From Chryseobacterium panacisoli (GTDB lineage Bacteria; Bacteroidota; Bacteroidia; Flavobacteriales; Weeksellaceae): 64,000 nt of DNA. Below, in pieces: positions 1 to 9,004 of the stretch. The stretch is taken from assembly GCF_008274625.1 (NCBI RefSeq), contig NZ_VTRU01000002.1:496001-560000 (forward strand). The letters are read 5' to 3'. Numbering within the stretch: position 1 is the stretch's first letter; each line of letters opens with the position of its first letter. Below the pieces are notes generated by a model. It saw nothing but the letters and a program-made list of their open reading frames with translations, was not told the DNA's origin and ran no database searches. Both the position numbers and the translations under genes were made by a program.

Positions 1-417
1 GTTTTTGAAGATGAAATTTTTGCTGTTATTCATCAGGAGAATCTCTTGAATAATTCTGAATACCTGGAGGCTCACGATTTTCTGACTATTCACCTAATTA
101 TTCATTCTTTCCCACTAAAGACGGTTTCGGTCTATGAACAGTTTCTGGGCCCAAACGGAATAATGCCGGCGAAAATTTCTGCAGTTCCTTTAACGGAAGT
201 CGCTTTAGAAATGGTGCAGGCTAATATTGGTATAACTTGTATGCCGAAATGGGCATTGAAATCGTTTAAGCTATCTGATGAGCTATATTTTAAAAAAATT
301 GGAAAACATGGTTTAAAAAGAAAACATTATCTGGTGGTGAGGAAATCTGATACCGAAAAAAAATACGTTAATGATTTTCTTTTAAACTTCAAAGAGCATT
401 TTCAAAATTTCAAATAG
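1..417 (+). CDS. LysR-family transcriptional regulator, C-terminal part (partial)
   Basis: The reading frame is open from base 1 to the stop at 415-417, so this is the end of a gene that starts outside the window; the first in-frame internal start (TTG at 46) is not a real start. The roughly 138 visible residues resemble the last half of a LysR effector-binding domain: a helix-strand region with the motif LEMVQANIGITCMPKWAL, which matches the family's segment where a surveyed region is followed by 'G-I-(A/T)-x-(L/M)-P'. The DNA-binding HTH would lie upstream. It is an unusual neighbour for rplC, where rpsJ is expected. Family assignment is fairly secure; the target genes and effector are unknown. 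Confidence 0.7.
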   Translation, partial: VFEDEIFAVIHQENLLNNSEYLEAHDFLTIHLIIHSFPLKTVSVYEQFLGPNGIMPAKISAVPLTEVALEMVQANIGITCMPKWALKSFKLSDELYFKKIGKHGLKRKHYLVVRKSDTEKKYVNDFLLNFKEHFQNFK

Positions 418-471
418 TTTTTGATATCAAATCGCTAATTGATTAAAAATCAAAATATTTTACTTGAAATA

Positions 472-502
472 TTTGTCAGTTATAAAATAATTCATAAATT
501 TG
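472..502 (+). promoter_or_regulatory. Probable promoter of the ribosomal protein super-operon
   Basis: TTTG at 472-475 and TAAATTTG at 495-502 are separated by 19 nt, which matches the Bacteroidetes primary sigma consensus (TTTG, then TAnnTTTG). It lies about 100 nt upstream of rplC and after the stop of the LysR gene. The leader between promoter and rplC carries a 20-codon ORF. Confidence 0.7.
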
Positions 503-525
503 CACACTCATTTTAGGAGCGTAGT

Positions 526-588
526 ATGCCTATATCAAAAGTAGAAATTACTTCAGACTTCCGAAAAATGGGGATAAATAAAGGATAA
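526..588 (+). CDS. Possible 20-residue leader ORF before rplC
   Basis: ATG at 526 opens a 20-codon frame (MPISKVEITS...MGINKG) ending with TAA at 586-588, inside the leader of the ribosomal operon, 21 nt before rplC. A weak hairpin (AAGTA/TACTT, 539-553) lies inside it. It could be a leader peptide, or chance. No family is recognised and no ribosome binding site decides the matter. Confidence 0.25.
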   Translation: MPISKVEITSDFRKMGINKG

Positions 589-608
589 ATTTTATTATAA
601 TATAAACA

Positions 609-1235
609 ATGTCAGGTATTATTGGTAAAAAAATCGGTATGACGTCTTTGTTTAACGAAGAAGGAAAAAACATTCCTTGTACAGTTATTCAAGCTGGTCC
701 ATGCTCGGTTTTACAGGTCAGAACCTTAGAAAAAGACGGTTATAAAGCTGTTCAATTAGGTTTCGATGACAAGAGTGAGAAGAACGTTGGTAAAGCGTTA
801 GCTGGTCATTTTAAAAAGGCTGGTTCTGCTCCTAAAGCTAAATTAGTAGAATTCTACAGAGAATTCGTTGATGAAGTAAAAGTAGGAGAAGAAGTAAAAG
901 TTGATCTATTCACTGAAGGTGAATATGTTGACGTAACAGGAACTTCAAAAGGTAAAGGCTTCCAGGGTGTTGTTAAGAGACACGGATTTGGAGGTGTAAT
1001 GCAGGCAACTCATGGTCAGCACAACAGACTTAGAGCTCCAGGTTCTATCGGTGCTGGTTCAGACCCTTCAAGAGTATTCAAAGGGATGAGAATGGCTGGA
1101 AGAATGGGAGGTGAGCAGGTAACTGTTCAAAACCTTCAAGTGTTAAAAGTTGATCAAGAACAAAATCTTTTAGTAGTAAAAGGTGCTGTTCCGGGAGCTA
1201 AAAATTCTTATGTAATTATCAGAAAATGGAACTAG
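609..1235 (+). CDS. rplC: 50S ribosomal protein L3
   Basis: A full-length 208-residue L3, which binds 23S rRNA early in large-subunit assembly. It begins [15 protein letters not shown] and carries the L3 signature region [16 protein letters not shown] and the loop [20 protein letters not shown] near the peptidyl-transferase centre. It is the first ribosomal gene in the visible operon; rpsJ (S10), which normally precedes it, is absent from the window. Its last 10 nt overlap the start of rplD, so the two are probably translationally coupled. Confidence 0.98.
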   Translation: MSGIIGKKIGMTSLFNEEGKNIPCTVIQAGPCSVLQVRTLEKDGYKAVQLGFDDKSEKNVGKALAGHFKKAGSAPKAKLVEFYREFVDEVKVGEEVKVDLFTEGEYVDVTGTSKGKGFQGVVKRHGFGGVMQATHGQHNRLRAPGSIGAGSDPSRVFKGMRMAGRMGGEQVTVQNLQVLKVDQEQNLLVVKGAVPGAKNSYVIIRKWN

Positions 1236-1855
1236 TAGTATTAAATACATCAGGAAAAGAGACCGGAAGAAAAGTAACTCTAGACGAAACAGTATTCGGA
1301 ATTGAGCCAAATCAGCACGCGGTTTACTTAGAAGTTAAACAGTATCTTGCTGCACAAAGACAGGGTACTCATAAAGCTAAAGAAAGAAGCGAAATTACTG
1401 CTTCTACTAAAAAGCTTAAGAAGCAAAAAGGATCAGGATCTGCTAGATATGGTGATATCAAATCTCCAACTTTCAGAGGTGGAGGTAGAGTATTCGGACC
1501 AAAACCAAGAGACTACAGATTCAAATTGAACAAAGCTCTTAAGAGATTAGCTAAGAAATCTGTTTTATCTCAGAAAATGAGAGACAACAGCATCAGAGTT
1601 TTGGAAGATATGAGCTTAAGCGCTCCTAGAACTAAAGATTTCATTACAGTATTAAATGCTTTGGCATTAAACGACAAGAAAGCTTTATTTATCCTTCCTG
1701 AAGCTAACAAGAATGTATATTTATCTTCAAGAAACTTACCTAAAGCTAAAGTAATGAACTTCAACGAAGTTAGTTCTTACGATTTAGTAAATGCAGGTGA
1801 AGTTGTATTCTTCGAAGGTGCAGTTGAAAAATTCCAGGAAAATTTAAAGAAATAA
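1226..1855 (+). CDS. rplD: 50S ribosomal protein L4
   Basis: A 209-residue L4 that binds domain I of 23S rRNA and lines the exit tunnel. The long basic loop with [19 protein letters not shown] (about residues 70-88) is the tunnel extension typical of the family. The start lies inside the end of rplC in another frame. In gammaproteobacteria L4 represses the S10 operon through its leader; nothing here shows whether that applies. Confidence 0.98.
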   Translation: MELVVLNTSGKETGRKVTLDETVFGIEPNQHAVYLEVKQYLAAQRQGTHKAKERSEITASTKKLKKQKGSGSARYGDIKSPTFRGGGRVFGPKPRDYRFKLNKALKRLAKKSVLSQKMRDNSIRVLEDMSLSAPRTKDFITVLNALALNDKKALFILPEANKNVYLSSRNLPKAKVMNFNEVSSYDLVNAGEVVFFEGAVEKFQENLKK

Positions 1856-1858
1856 GTC

Positions 1859-2149
1859 ATGTCTATTATTATTAAACCAGTTATCTCAGAAAAGGCTAAT
1901 TACCTTACAGATTTAAGAGGTTCTTATTCTTTCTTAGTTGAACCTAAGGCGAATAAAATCCAGATTAAAAAAGCTGTTGAAGCAGCTTACGGTGTAAAAG
2001 TAGCAGACGTTAACACAATGATTTATGCTCCGAAGGTTTCTTCAAAGTACACTAAAAAAGGTCTTCAAGTAGGAAAGACAAACAAATTGAAAAAAGCGGT
2101 AATCAAACTTGCTGAAGGTGAGGTTATCGATATTTTTGCTGTAAATTAA
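1859..2149 (+). CDS. rplW: 50S ribosomal protein L23
   Basis: A 96-residue L23 at the tunnel exit, the docking site of trigger factor and SRP. It opens with MSIIIKPVISEKA, the typical 'KPvisEKa' start, and contains KKAVEAAYGVKVADVNT, the conserved 'Ik.AVE.lfgVkV..VnT' core. It follows rplD with a 3-nt gap and is normal in length. Confidence 0.97.
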   Translation: MSIIIKPVISEKANYLTDLRGSYSFLVEPKANKIQIKKAVEAAYGVKVADVNTMIYAPKVSSKYTKKGLQVGKTNKLKKAVIKLAEGEVIDIFAVN

Positions 2150-2171
2150 TTATTAATTATAAATAATAGTA

Positions 2172-2993
2172 ATGTCTGTTAGAAAATTAAAACCTATCAC
2201 CCCGGGACAGAGATTCAGAATTGTAAACAATTTTGAAGAAATTACTACCAACAAACCAGAGAAATCTCTAACAGTTGGTATTAGTAAGTCAGGTGGACGT
2301 AACCAAACTGGTAAAATGACCATGCGTTACACCGGAGGTGGACACAAAAAGAAATACAGAATTATTGACTTCAAGAGAAACAAAGCAAACGTTGAAGCCA
2401 CTGTAAAAACTGTAGAATATGATCCAAACAGAACTGCATTTATCGCTTTACTAGAGTATGCTGATGGAGAGAAGAGATATATCATCGCTCCAAACGGTAT
2501 CAAAGTTGATCAGAAAGTAATTTCTGGTGAAAGCGTAGAACCAAATGTAGGGAACGCAATGAAATTGAAAAACATTCCATTAGGTACTGTAATTTCTTGT
2601 GTTGAAATGAAGCCTGGTCAAGGTGCTATTTTAGCAAGAAGTGCTGGTTCTTCAGCTCAATTGACTTCAAGAGACGGAAAATATGCAATCATCAAATTGC
2701 CTTCAGGAGAATCTAGAATGATCCTTACTGAATGTATGGCAATGATTGGATCTGTTTCTAACTCTGACCACCAGTTAACTGTATCAGGTAAGGCTGGTAG
2801 AAGCAGATGGTTAGGTAGAAGACCAAGAACAAGAGCAGTTGTAATGAACCCAGTAGATCACCCAATGGGAGGTGGTGAAGGACGTTCTTCAGGAGGTCAC
2901 CCAAGATCTAGAAATGGTATGCCTGCTAAAGGTTACAAAACCAGAAAGAAAAATAAAGCGTCTAACCGTCATATCATATCTAAACGTAAATAA
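2172..2993 (+). CDS. rplB: 50S ribosomal protein L2
   Basis: A 273-residue L2, normal for the family, needed for subunit association and the peptidyl-transferase centre. Visible marks are [19 protein letters not shown] in the N-terminal extension, the OB-fold core, and the C-terminal signature [19 protein letters not shown] containing the conserved histidine (DHPMGGG). The C-terminus is very basic. It lies 22 nt after rplW and 2 nt before rpsS. Confidence 0.98.
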   Translation: MSVRKLKPITPGQRFRIVNNFEEITTNKPEKSLTVGISKSGGRNQTGKMTMRYTGGGHKKKYRIIDFKRNKANVEATVKTVEYDPNRTAFIALLEYADGEKRYIIAPNGIKVDQKVISGESVEPNVGNAMKLKNIPLGTVISCVEMKPGQGAILARSAGSSAQLTSRDGKYAIIKLPSGESRMILTECMAMIGSVSNSDHQLTVSGKAGRSRWLGRRPRTRAVVMNPVDHPMGGGEGRSSGGHPRSRNGMPAKGYKTRKKNKASNRHIISKRK

Positions 2994-2995
2994 TT

Positions 2996-3274
2996 ATGGC
3001 AAGATCACTTAAAAAAGGACCATTCATTCATCATACTTTAGATAAGAAGGTTCAGACAAATATAGAGTCTGGTAAGAAGACAGTTATCAAAACTTGGTCT
3101 AGAGCATCAATGATCTCTCCGGACTTCGTAGGACAAACTATTGCAGTACACAACGGGAAATCTTTTATCCCTGTTTATGTTACAGAAAACATGGTTGGTC
3201 ACAAGCTAGGCGAATTTTCTCCAACAAGATCTTTCAGAGGTCATGGTGGTAACAAAAACAAAGGAAGTAGATAA
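2996..3274 (+). CDS. rpsS: 30S ribosomal protein S19
   Basis: A 92-residue S19 of the small-subunit head, which contacts S13. [11 protein letters not shown] is the classic start, and the signature [18 protein letters not shown] lies near the C-terminus. It is packed between rplB and rplV with 2-nt gaps on both sides. Confidence 0.98.
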   Translation: MARSLKKGPFIHHTLDKKVQTNIESGKKTVIKTWSRASMISPDFVGQTIAVHNGKSFIPVYVTENMVGHKLGEFSPTRSFRGHGGNKNKGSR

Positions 3275-3276
3275 TC

Positions 3277-3675
3277 ATGGGATCAAGAAAAAGAGAAAGT
3301 GCATTAGCACGTAAATTGACAAACCAAGATGTAGTAAAAGCAATACACAATGATTGCCCATCTTCTCCAAGAAAAATGAGATTAGTAGCTGATATCATTA
3401 GAGGAGAGCAGGTAGACAAAGCTTTATACATTCTAAAATATTCTAAAAAAGACGCATCTAACAAGTTAGAAAAAGTATTGCTTTCAGCAATGGCTAACTG
3501 GCAGACTAAAAACGAAGGTGCTGATATTGAAGAAGCAAACCTTATCGTTAAAGAAATTTTTGTAGACAGTGCAAGACAATTGAAGAGACTGAGACCAGCT
3601 CCACAAGGTAGAGGGTACAGAATCAGAAAAAGATCAAACCACATTACATTAATCTTAGGTAAAAAAGAAAATTAA
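3277..3675 (+). CDS. rplV: 50S ribosomal protein L22
   Basis: A 132-residue L22, which spans the large subunit to the exit tunnel. The conserved [14 protein letters not shown] and the tip region [20 protein letters not shown] are visible. It is about 20 residues longer than E. coli L22 at the N-terminus ([18 protein letters not shown]), as is common in Bacteroidetes. It is followed by rpsC after 7 nt. Confidence 0.97.
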   Translation: MGSRKRESALARKLTNQDVVKAIHNDCPSSPRKMRLVADIIRGEQVDKALYILKYSKKDASNKLEKVLLSAMANWQTKNEGADIEEANLIVKEIFVDSARQLKRLRPAPQGRGYRIRKRSNHITLILGKKEN

Positions 3676-3682
3676 TCAAGGT

Positions 3683-4432
3683 ATGGGACAGAAGACAAAT
3701 CCAATTGGTAATAGATTAGGTATCATCAGAGGATGGGATTCTAACTGGTTTGGTGGAAACGATTATGGAGACAGAATCGCTGAAGACTACAAAATCAGAA
3801 GATACCTTGAGGCTAGATTATCTAAAGGTGGTATTTCAAAAATTTATATTGAAAGAACATTAAAATTAGTAACAGTTACAATTACTACTGCTAGACCGGG
3901 ACTTATCATCGGTAAAGGAGGTCAGGAAGTTGATAAATTGAAAGAAGAATTGAAGAAACTTACAGGTAAGGATATTCAAATCAATATTTTCGAAATCAAA
4001 AGACCTGAATTAGATGCTGTACTAGTTGCTGATAGTATTTCTAAGCAAATTGAAAACAGAATTTCTTACAGAAGAGCTGTTAAAATGGCGATGGCAAGTA
4101 CTATGAGAATGGGTGCTGAAGGTATCAAAGTTCAAATCTCTGGTAGATTGAACGGTGCTGAAATGGCAAGATCAGAATCTTTCAAAGAAGGAAGAATTCC
4201 ATTATCAACTTTCAGAGCAGATATTGATTACCACTGGGCAGAAGCTCACACTACTTACGGTAGACTAGGTGTAAAAGTTTGGATCATGAAAGGTGAAGTT
4301 TATGGTAAAAGAGAACTTTCTCCACTAGTGGGACAACAGAAAAAAGGAGGTCAGTCAGACAGAGGAAACAGAGGAGGAGACAGAGACAACAGAAGACCTA
4401 GAAAAAACAACAACAATAACAATAATAATTAA
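3683..4432 (+). CDS. rpsC: 30S ribosomal protein S3
   Basis: A 249-residue S3 at the mRNA entry channel. The KH domain is shown by [19 protein letters not shown] (about residues 72-90) and the C-terminal domain by [31 protein letters not shown]. The last 35 residues are a low-complexity tail rich in Gly, Arg and Asn that ends in eight asparagines. That tail is encoded by an AAC/AAT run prone to slippage, so its length may vary among strains. The stop touches an inverted heptad repeat (4432-4523) that separates it from rplP. Confidence 0.97.
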   Translation: MGQKTNPIGNRLGIIRGWDSNWFGGNDYGDRIAEDYKIRRYLEARLSKGGISKIYIERTLKLVTVTITTARPGLIIGKGGQEVDKLKEELKKLTGKDIQINIFEIKRPELDAVLVADSISKQIENRISYRRAVKMAMASTMRMGAEGIKVQISGRLNGAEMARSESFKEGRIPLSTFRADIDYHWAEAHTTYGRLGVKVWIMKGEVYGKRELSPLVGQQKKGGQSDRGNRGGDRDNRRPRKNNNNNNNN

Positions 4433-4523
4433 AATTTTAGATTAGAAATTTTGAATTTTAAATTACCGTTACTTTTTTAAAATTAAAAAAAATCTAAAAT
4501 CTAAAATCTAAAATCTAAAATTT
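4432..4523 (+). repeat. Inverted heptad-repeat linker in the ribosomal operon
   Basis: Four exact copies of TCTAAAA run from 4493 to 4520. A 12-bp perfect inverted repeat joins AAATTTTAGATT (4432-4443) with AATCTAAAATTT (4512-4523), so the whole spacer between rpsC and rplP can fold on itself. It belongs to the same pattern of 7-base words seen at 44384, 54608, 59369, 60492 and 62807. No gene is present in the spacer. Confidence 0.8.
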
Positions 4524-4530
4524 AGAAATT

Positions 4531-4956
4531 ATGTTACAACCAAAAAGAACCAAATTCCGTAGAGTTCACAAGATGAAGATGAAGGGGAATGCCCAAAGAG
4601 GTAGTCAACTTGCTTACGGAACTTTTGGGATCAAAGCAACGGAAGGAGCTTGGATCACTGCAAGACAGATTGAAGCAGCTCGTATCGCTGCGACAAGATA
4701 TATGAAGAGAGAAGGTCAACTATGGATCAAAATCTTCCCAGATAAGCCAATTACTAAGAAACCAGCGGAAGTACGTATGGGTAAAGGTAAGGGTGCTGTT
4801 GAATATTGGGTAGCTGTAGTAAAACCAGGTAAAATTATGTTCGAAATCGGAGGTGTACCTTACGAAATCGCTAAGGAAGCTTTAAGACTTGCTGCACAAA
4901 AATTACCAGTAGTTACTAAATTCATCGTTGCTAACGATTTTGTTAAACCTCTATAA
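4531..4956 (+). CDS. rplP: 50S ribosomal protein L16
   Basis: A 141-residue L16, which helps position the acceptor arm of A-site tRNA. It begins [19 protein letters not shown], and carries the family signature around [20 protein letters not shown] and [12 protein letters not shown]. It is separated from rpsC by about 98 nt that hold the heptad-repeat linker, unlike the tight gaps elsewhere in the operon. Confidence 0.98.
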   Translation: MLQPKRTKFRRVHKMKMKGNAQRGSQLAYGTFGIKATEGAWITARQIEAARIAATRYMKREGQLWIKIFPDKPITKKPAEVRMGKGKGAVEYWVAVVKPGKIMFEIGGVPYEIAKEALRLAAQKLPVVTKFIVANDFVKPL

Positions 4957-4968
4957 TCTTTGAATACA

Positions 4969-5154
4969 ATGAAAAATGCTGATATTAAAAATTTAAGCGC
5001 GGGTGATATTCAAGCTCAATTAACTGAAGCAAAAGCTCAATATTCTAAATTGAAATTAGCTCATGCAATCAGCCCAATTGAAAACCCGATTCAAATCAGA
5101 GATTTGAGAAAAACAATCGCAAGACTAAACACTGAGTTAACTAACAAACAATAA
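4969..5154 (+). CDS. rpmC: 50S ribosomal protein L29
   Basis: A 61-residue L29, part of the tunnel-exit platform next to L23. The start chosen is ATG at 4969 (MKNADIKNLSAGD); an in-frame TTG nine bases earlier would add three residues and is less likely. The conserved C-terminal part IENPIQIRDLRKTIARLNTEL matches 'l.np..ir.lRr.IARi.T'. Short alpha-helical hairpin, normal size. Confidence 0.95.
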   Translation: MKNADIKNLSAGDIQAQLTEAKAQYSKLKLAHAISPIENPIQIRDLRKTIARLNTELTNKQ

Positions 5155-5166
5155 TTTCATTTTACA

Positions 5167-5421
5167 ATGGATAGAAATTTAAGAAAAGAAAGAATCGGAG
5201 TGGTTTCCAGCAATAAAATGGAAAAAACTATTGTTGTTAGTGAAACTACAAGAGTAAAGCACCCGATGTACGGTAAATTCGTTTTGAAAACGAAAAAATA
5301 TACTGCACACGACGAGAACAACGAATGCACAGAAGGCGATACAGTTTTGATCCAAGAAACTAGACCTATGAGCAAGAGCAAGAGATGGAGATTAGTAAGA
5401 ATCATTGAAAAAGCTAAGTAA
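5167..5421 (+). CDS. rpsQ: 30S ribosomal protein S17
   Basis: An 84-residue S17, an OB-fold primary 16S rRNA binder. Key marks are [19 protein letters not shown] and [19 protein letters not shown], followed by [20 protein letters not shown]. It starts 12 nt after rpmC and ends 2 nt before rplN. Confidence 0.97.
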   Translation: MDRNLRKERIGVVSSNKMEKTIVVSETTRVKHPMYGKFVLKTKKYTAHDENNECTEGDTVLIQETRPMSKSKRWRLVRIIEKAK

Positions 5422-5423
5422 TA

Positions 5424-5792
5424 ATGTTACAAACAGAATCAAGATTAAAAGTTGCTGATAACACAGGTGCAAAAGAAGTACTAGTTATCAGAGTTCTGGG
5501 AGGAACCAGAAGAAGATATGCTTCAGTTGGTGATAAAATCGTTGTTACTATCAAGGATTCTACACCATCAGGAAACGCTAAAAAAGGTCAGGTATCTAAA
5601 GCTGTAGTAGTAAGAACTAAAAAAGCAGTAAGAAGAAAAGATGGTTCATACATCAAATTCGACGACAATGCTTGTGTATTACTAAACGCAGCGGGAGAAA
5701 TGAGAGGAACGCGTGTTTTCGGACCAGTTGCTCGTGAGCTGAGAGACAAAGAATATATGAAAATCATTTCATTAGCTCCTGAAGTACTTTAA
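5424..5792 (+). CDS. rplN: 50S ribosomal protein L14
   Basis: A 122-residue L14, exactly the usual length, which sits at the subunit interface and contacts silencing factor RsfS. It begins [18 protein letters not shown] and contains [21 protein letters not shown], the family signature, and the C-terminal [25 protein letters not shown] pattern. Confidence 0.98.
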   Translation: MLQTESRLKVADNTGAKEVLVIRVLGGTRRRYASVGDKIVVTIKDSTPSGNAKKGQVSKAVVVRTKKAVRRKDGSYIKFDDNACVLLNAAGEMRGTRVFGPVARELRDKEYMKIISLAPEVL

Positions 5793-5813
5793 TTTTAAAA
5801 ATTTTTAAAAGAA

Positions 5814-6140
5814 ATGTCAAAGTTAAAAATAAAAAGAGGAGATAACGTAATCATTACTACTGGTAAGAAAGATATCAAAGGTAAGACTGGTGAAGTTATT
5901 GAAGTGATCAAGAAAGAAGGAAAAGACCCTAGAGTAATCGTTGCAGGACTTAACATCGTTAAAAAACACGTTAAGCCTTCAGCTTCAAATCCTCAAGGAG
6001 GAATTACTGAAAAGGAAGCTTCTATTCATATCTCAAACGTAGCTTTAGTTGGTAAAGACGGAAAAGCTATCAAAATCGGTTACAAAATCGAAGGAGATAA
6101 GAAAGTGAGAGTTAACAAAAAAACGGGTGAAACTTTATAA
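5814..6140 (+). CDS. rplX: 50S ribosomal protein L24
   Basis: A 108-residue L24, an assembly initiator for the large subunit. The KOW motif is at the N-terminus (IKRGDNVIITTGKKDIKGKTGEV). NIVKKHVKPS and EASIHISNVAL are family-typical. The spacing of 21 nt from rplN is ordinary. Confidence 0.97.
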   Translation: MSKLKIKRGDNVIITTGKKDIKGKTGEVIEVIKKEGKDPRVIVAGLNIVKKHVKPSASNPQGGITEKEASIHISNVALVGKDGKAIKIGYKIEGDKKVRVNKKTGETL

Positions 6141-6151
6141 TTTGAATTAAC

Positions 6152-6703
6152 ATGGAATTTATAGCAAGACCCAAAAAAATATACAAAGAGCAAATTGTTC
6201 CTGCAATGATGGAAGAATTTGGGTACAAGTCTATCATGCAAGTACCTAGATTAGAGAAAATTGTTGTATCACAAGGTTTAGGAGATGCTACTGCAGATAA
6301 GAAAATTATTGATTATGCTGTAGAAGAATTGACAAACATTACAGGTCAGAAAGCAGTAGGTACAATCTCTAAGAAGGATGAAGCTGCATTCAAACTAAGA
6401 AAAGGAATGCCTGTAGGAGCAAAAGTAACATTGAGAGCTCACAGAATGTATGAGTTCTTAGACAGACTTACTTCTTCTGCTTTACCACGTATCAGAGATT
6501 TCTCTGGTATCAAAGCAGATGGTTTCGATGGTAGAGGTAACTACAACTTAGGTATTACTGAGCAAATTATCTTCCCTGAAATCGTAATTGACAAAGTGAA
6601 AAAAATCCAAGGGATGGACATTACTTTCGTTACAACTGCGAAGACAGATAAAGAAGCTAAAGCATTATTAACTCACTTCGGTTTACCATTTAAAAAGAAC
6701 TAA
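6152..6703 (+). CDS. rplE: 50S ribosomal protein L5
   Basis: A 183-residue L5 of the central protuberance, which carries 5S rRNA. The signature [16 protein letters not shown] (near residues 27-42) and the region [14 protein letters not shown] and GLPFKKN end are typical. It lies 3 nt before rpsN. Confidence 0.98.
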   Translation: MEFIARPKKIYKEQIVPAMMEEFGYKSIMQVPRLEKIVVSQGLGDATADKKIIDYAVEELTNITGQKAVGTISKKDEAAFKLRKGMPVGAKVTLRAHRMYEFLDRLTSSALPRIRDFSGIKADGFDGRGNYNLGITEQIIFPEIVIDKVKKIQGMDITFVTTAKTDKEAKALLTHFGLPFKKN

Positions 6704-6706
6704 GAA

Positions 6707-6976
6707 ATGGCTAAAGAATCAATGAAAGCGCGTGAGCGCAAAAGAGAAGCACTTGTTGCTAAATACGCTGACAAAAGAAAAGCTTTAAAAGAAGCAGGTG
6801 ATTACGAAGGACTTCAAAAATTACCAAAAAATGCTTCTCCTGTAAGATTACACAACAGATGTAAACTAACAGGTAGACCAAGAGGATACATGAGAACGTT
6901 TGGTATTTCCAGAGTAACTTTCAGAGAAATGGCAAATAACGGTCTTATCCCAGGTGTAAGAAAAGCTAGTTGGTAA
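6707..6976 (+). CDS. rpsN: 30S ribosomal protein S14 (zinc-independent long form)
   Basis: An 89-residue S14 of the head of the small subunit. It has the long zinc-independent form: only one cysteine lies in the C-terminal [14 protein letters not shown] region and there is no CXXC pair. The C-terminus [11 protein letters not shown] is the family end. A terminator-like hairpin lies 55 nt downstream, which makes this a natural break point in the operon. Confidence 0.97.
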   Translation: MAKESMKARERKREALVAKYADKRKALKEAGDYEGLQKLPKNASPVRLHNRCKLTGRPRGYMRTFGISRVTFREMANNGLIPGVRKASW

Positions 6977-7030
6977 TAATTACTAATTAAAAATCGGGAC
7001 AATTAAGTTGTCAGGATACTAAAGAACAAT

Positions 7031-7067
7031 AATATCAGACTGAAGTTTTCTGAAGTCTGATATTTTT
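7031..7067 (+). terminator. Terminator-like hairpin inside the operon, rpsN/rpsH
   Basis: AATATCAGACT (7031-7041) and AGTCTGATATT (7054-7064) form an 11-bp stem with a 12-nt loop, followed by a T-tract to 7067. It stands in the 146-nt gap between rpsN and rpsH, the largest gap of the super-operon. It may be a partial terminator, an attenuator or a processing site. I see no clear promoter of the TAnnTTTG type between it and rpsH. Confidence 0.6.
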
Positions 7068-7122
7068 CTCTTCAAGTCTTTTCAATACTGATTGTCTTTA
7101 ACCAATAATTTATAAAAGAAAA

Positions 7123-7521
7123 ATGGTAACAGATCCAATTTCAGATTTCCTAACAAGAGTAAGGAACGCACAAAGCGCAGGCCACAAAGTGGTGGAAATT
7201 CCTGCATCGAAAATCAAAAAGGAGATTACTAAGATCCTATTTGATCAAGGGTATATCTTAAACTTCAAGTTTGAAGATAACGCTGTTCAAGGAGTGATCA
7301 AAATCGCTTTAAAGTACGATAAGCAAACTAACAAACCTGCTATCAAGTCTATTCAAAGAGCTTCTAGACCAGGTTTGAGACAGTACAAAGGTTCTACTGA
7401 ACTTCCAAGAGTACTAAACGGTTTGGGTATTTCTATCATCTCTACTTCTAAAGGAGTAATGACTGACAAGAAAGCTAGAGAAGAGAAAGTAGGCGGTGAA
7501 GTAATCTGCTATGTTTATTAA
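7123..7521 (+). CDS. rpsH: 30S ribosomal protein S8
   Basis: A 132-residue S8, a primary binder of 16S rRNA; in E. coli it also represses the spc operon. MVTDPISDFLTRVRNAQ is the typical start, and GISIISTSKGVMTDKKAREEKVGGEVICYVY is the typical end with the conserved S-T-S-x-G. It is the first gene after the internal hairpin. Confidence 0.97.
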   Translation: MVTDPISDFLTRVRNAQSAGHKVVEIPASKIKKEITKILFDQGYILNFKFEDNAVQGVIKIALKYDKQTNKPAIKSIQRASRPGLRQYKGSTELPRVLNGLGISIISTSKGVMTDKKAREEKVGGEVICYVY

Positions 7522-7538
7522 TTTTTAATCAGAGGAAA

Positions 7539-8084
7539 ATGTCAAGAATTGGTAAAGCAATTATAACAATTCCAGCTGGAGTTACAATCACTGAAAATAA
7601 CGGTGTAGTAACTGTAAAAGGAGCAAAAGGAGAACTTTCTCAGGAGCTTACGGCAGGAATTACTTTAGAACAAAAAGATGGTGAGCTTAATGTAAACAGA
7701 CCATCTGATTCTAAACAACACAAAGCGCTTCACGGTTTATACAGAGCGTTGATCGCCAACATGATCGTAGGTGTATCAGAAGGTTTCGAAAAGAAACTAG
7801 AACTAGTAGGGGTAGGATACAGAGCTTCTCACGCAGGTCAAAAACTTGAGTTAGCTTTAGGATTCTCTCACGGTATCGTATTAGAACTTCCAAGTGAAGT
7901 AAAAGTTGATACATTGACTGAAAAAGGTAAAAACCCAATTATTACTTTAGCGTCTCACGACAAGCAACTTCTAGGAATGGTTACTGCAAAGATCCGTTCT
8001 TTCAGAAAGCCTGAGCCATACAAAGGAAAAGGTGTAAGATTCGTAGGAGAAATTGTTAGACGTAAAGCTGGTAAATCTGCTTAA
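7539..8084 (+). CDS. rplF: 50S ribosomal protein L6
   Basis: A 181-residue L6 near the factor-binding site. It has two alpha/beta repeats: MSRIGKAIITIPAGV at the N-terminus and the C-terminal signature KIRSFRKPEPYKGKGVRFVGE around residues 150-170. It follows rpsH by 17 nt. Confidence 0.98.
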   Translation: MSRIGKAIITIPAGVTITENNGVVTVKGAKGELSQELTAGITLEQKDGELNVNRPSDSKQHKALHGLYRALIANMIVGVSEGFEKKLELVGVGYRASHAGQKLELALGFSHGIVLELPSEVKVDTLTEKGKNPIITLASHDKQLLGMVTAKIRSFRKPEPYKGKGVRFVGEIVRRKAGKSA

Positions 8085-8099
8085 TAAATTATAAGTATT

Positions 8100-8453
8100 A
8101 TGGCATTAAGTAAATTAGAAAAAAGAATAAGAATCAAAAGAAGAGTAAGAGGGAAAATCTCTGGATCTTCTGAATTGCCAAGATTATCTGTATATAAAAG
8201 TAATAAGGAAATTTACGCTCAGTTAATCGACGATAAAAATGGTAAAACTTTAGCATCAGCTTCTTCTAGAGAAAAAGGTGTAGACGCTAAAGGTACTAAG
8301 ACTGAAGTTTCTGCTGCTGTTGGTAAAGCTATCGCTGCTAAAGCTATCGCTGCAGGAATCGAAAGTATTGTATTTGACAGAAACGGTTTCGTATATCACG
8401 GTAGAGTAAAAGCTCTAGCTGATGGTGCGAGAGAAGGTGGACTTAAATTCTAA
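8100..8453 (+). CDS. rplR: 50S ribosomal protein L18
   Basis: A 117-residue L18, which binds 5S rRNA. The basic N-terminus with [23 protein letters not shown] and the C-terminal [26 protein letters not shown] are family hallmarks. It is in the canonical spc order between rplF and rpsE. Confidence 0.98.
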   Translation: MALSKLEKRIRIKRRVRGKISGSSELPRLSVYKSNKEIYAQLIDDKNGKTLASASSREKGVDAKGTKTEVSAAVGKAIAAKAIAAGIESIVFDRNGFVYHGRVKALADGAREGGLKF

Positions 8454-8472
8454 TCATTAAATTTCGGAAAAT

Positions 8473-8994
8473 ATGTTAGGACTAGATAATATAGAAAGAG
8501 TAAAACCGGGAGGATTAGAATTAAAAGATCGTCTCGTAGCTGTTAACAGAGTAACAAAAGTAACTAAAGGGGGTAGAGCTTTCGGATTTTCTGCTATTGT
8601 TGTAGTAGGTAATGAAGAAGGTATTATCGGTTTTGGTTTAGGAAAATCTAAAGAGGTAGCTTCTGCAATTGCTAAAGCAGTTGAAGATGCTAAGAAAAAC
8701 CTTGTGAAAGTTCCTGTAATGAACCATACTATTCCTCACCAAACTACTGCTAGATACGGTGGTGCAGATATCTTCTTAAGACCTGCTTCTCACGGTACAG
8801 GACTTATTGCCGGTGGTGCAGTAAGAGCGGTATTGGAATCTGCTGGTATTCACGATATCCTTTCAAAATCTAAAGGATCTTCTAACCCTCACAACGTGGT
8901 GAAAGCTACTTTCAAAGCGTTATTGGATATCAGAAGACCTGAAGAGATCGCAAGAATGAGAGGAATTTCTCTAAGTAAAGTGTTTAACGGTTAA
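8473..8994 (+). CDS. rpsE: 30S ribosomal protein S5
   Basis: A 173-residue S5, important for decoding accuracy and mRNA unwinding. The double-stranded-RNA-binding-like N-terminal domain contains [21 protein letters not shown] and [12 protein letters not shown]; the C-terminal domain contains [19 protein letters not shown]. Normal in length; 10 nt separate it from rpmD. Confidence 0.98.
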   Translation: MLGLDNIERVKPGGLELKDRLVAVNRVTKVTKGGRAFGFSAIVVVGNEEGIIGFGLGKSKEVASAIAKAVEDAKKNLVKVPVMNHTIPHQTTARYGGADIFLRPASHGTGLIAGGAVRAVLESAGIHDILSKSKGSSNPHNVVKATFKALLDIRRPEEIARMRGISLSKVFNG

Positions 8995-9004
8995 TATTAA
9001 AACA

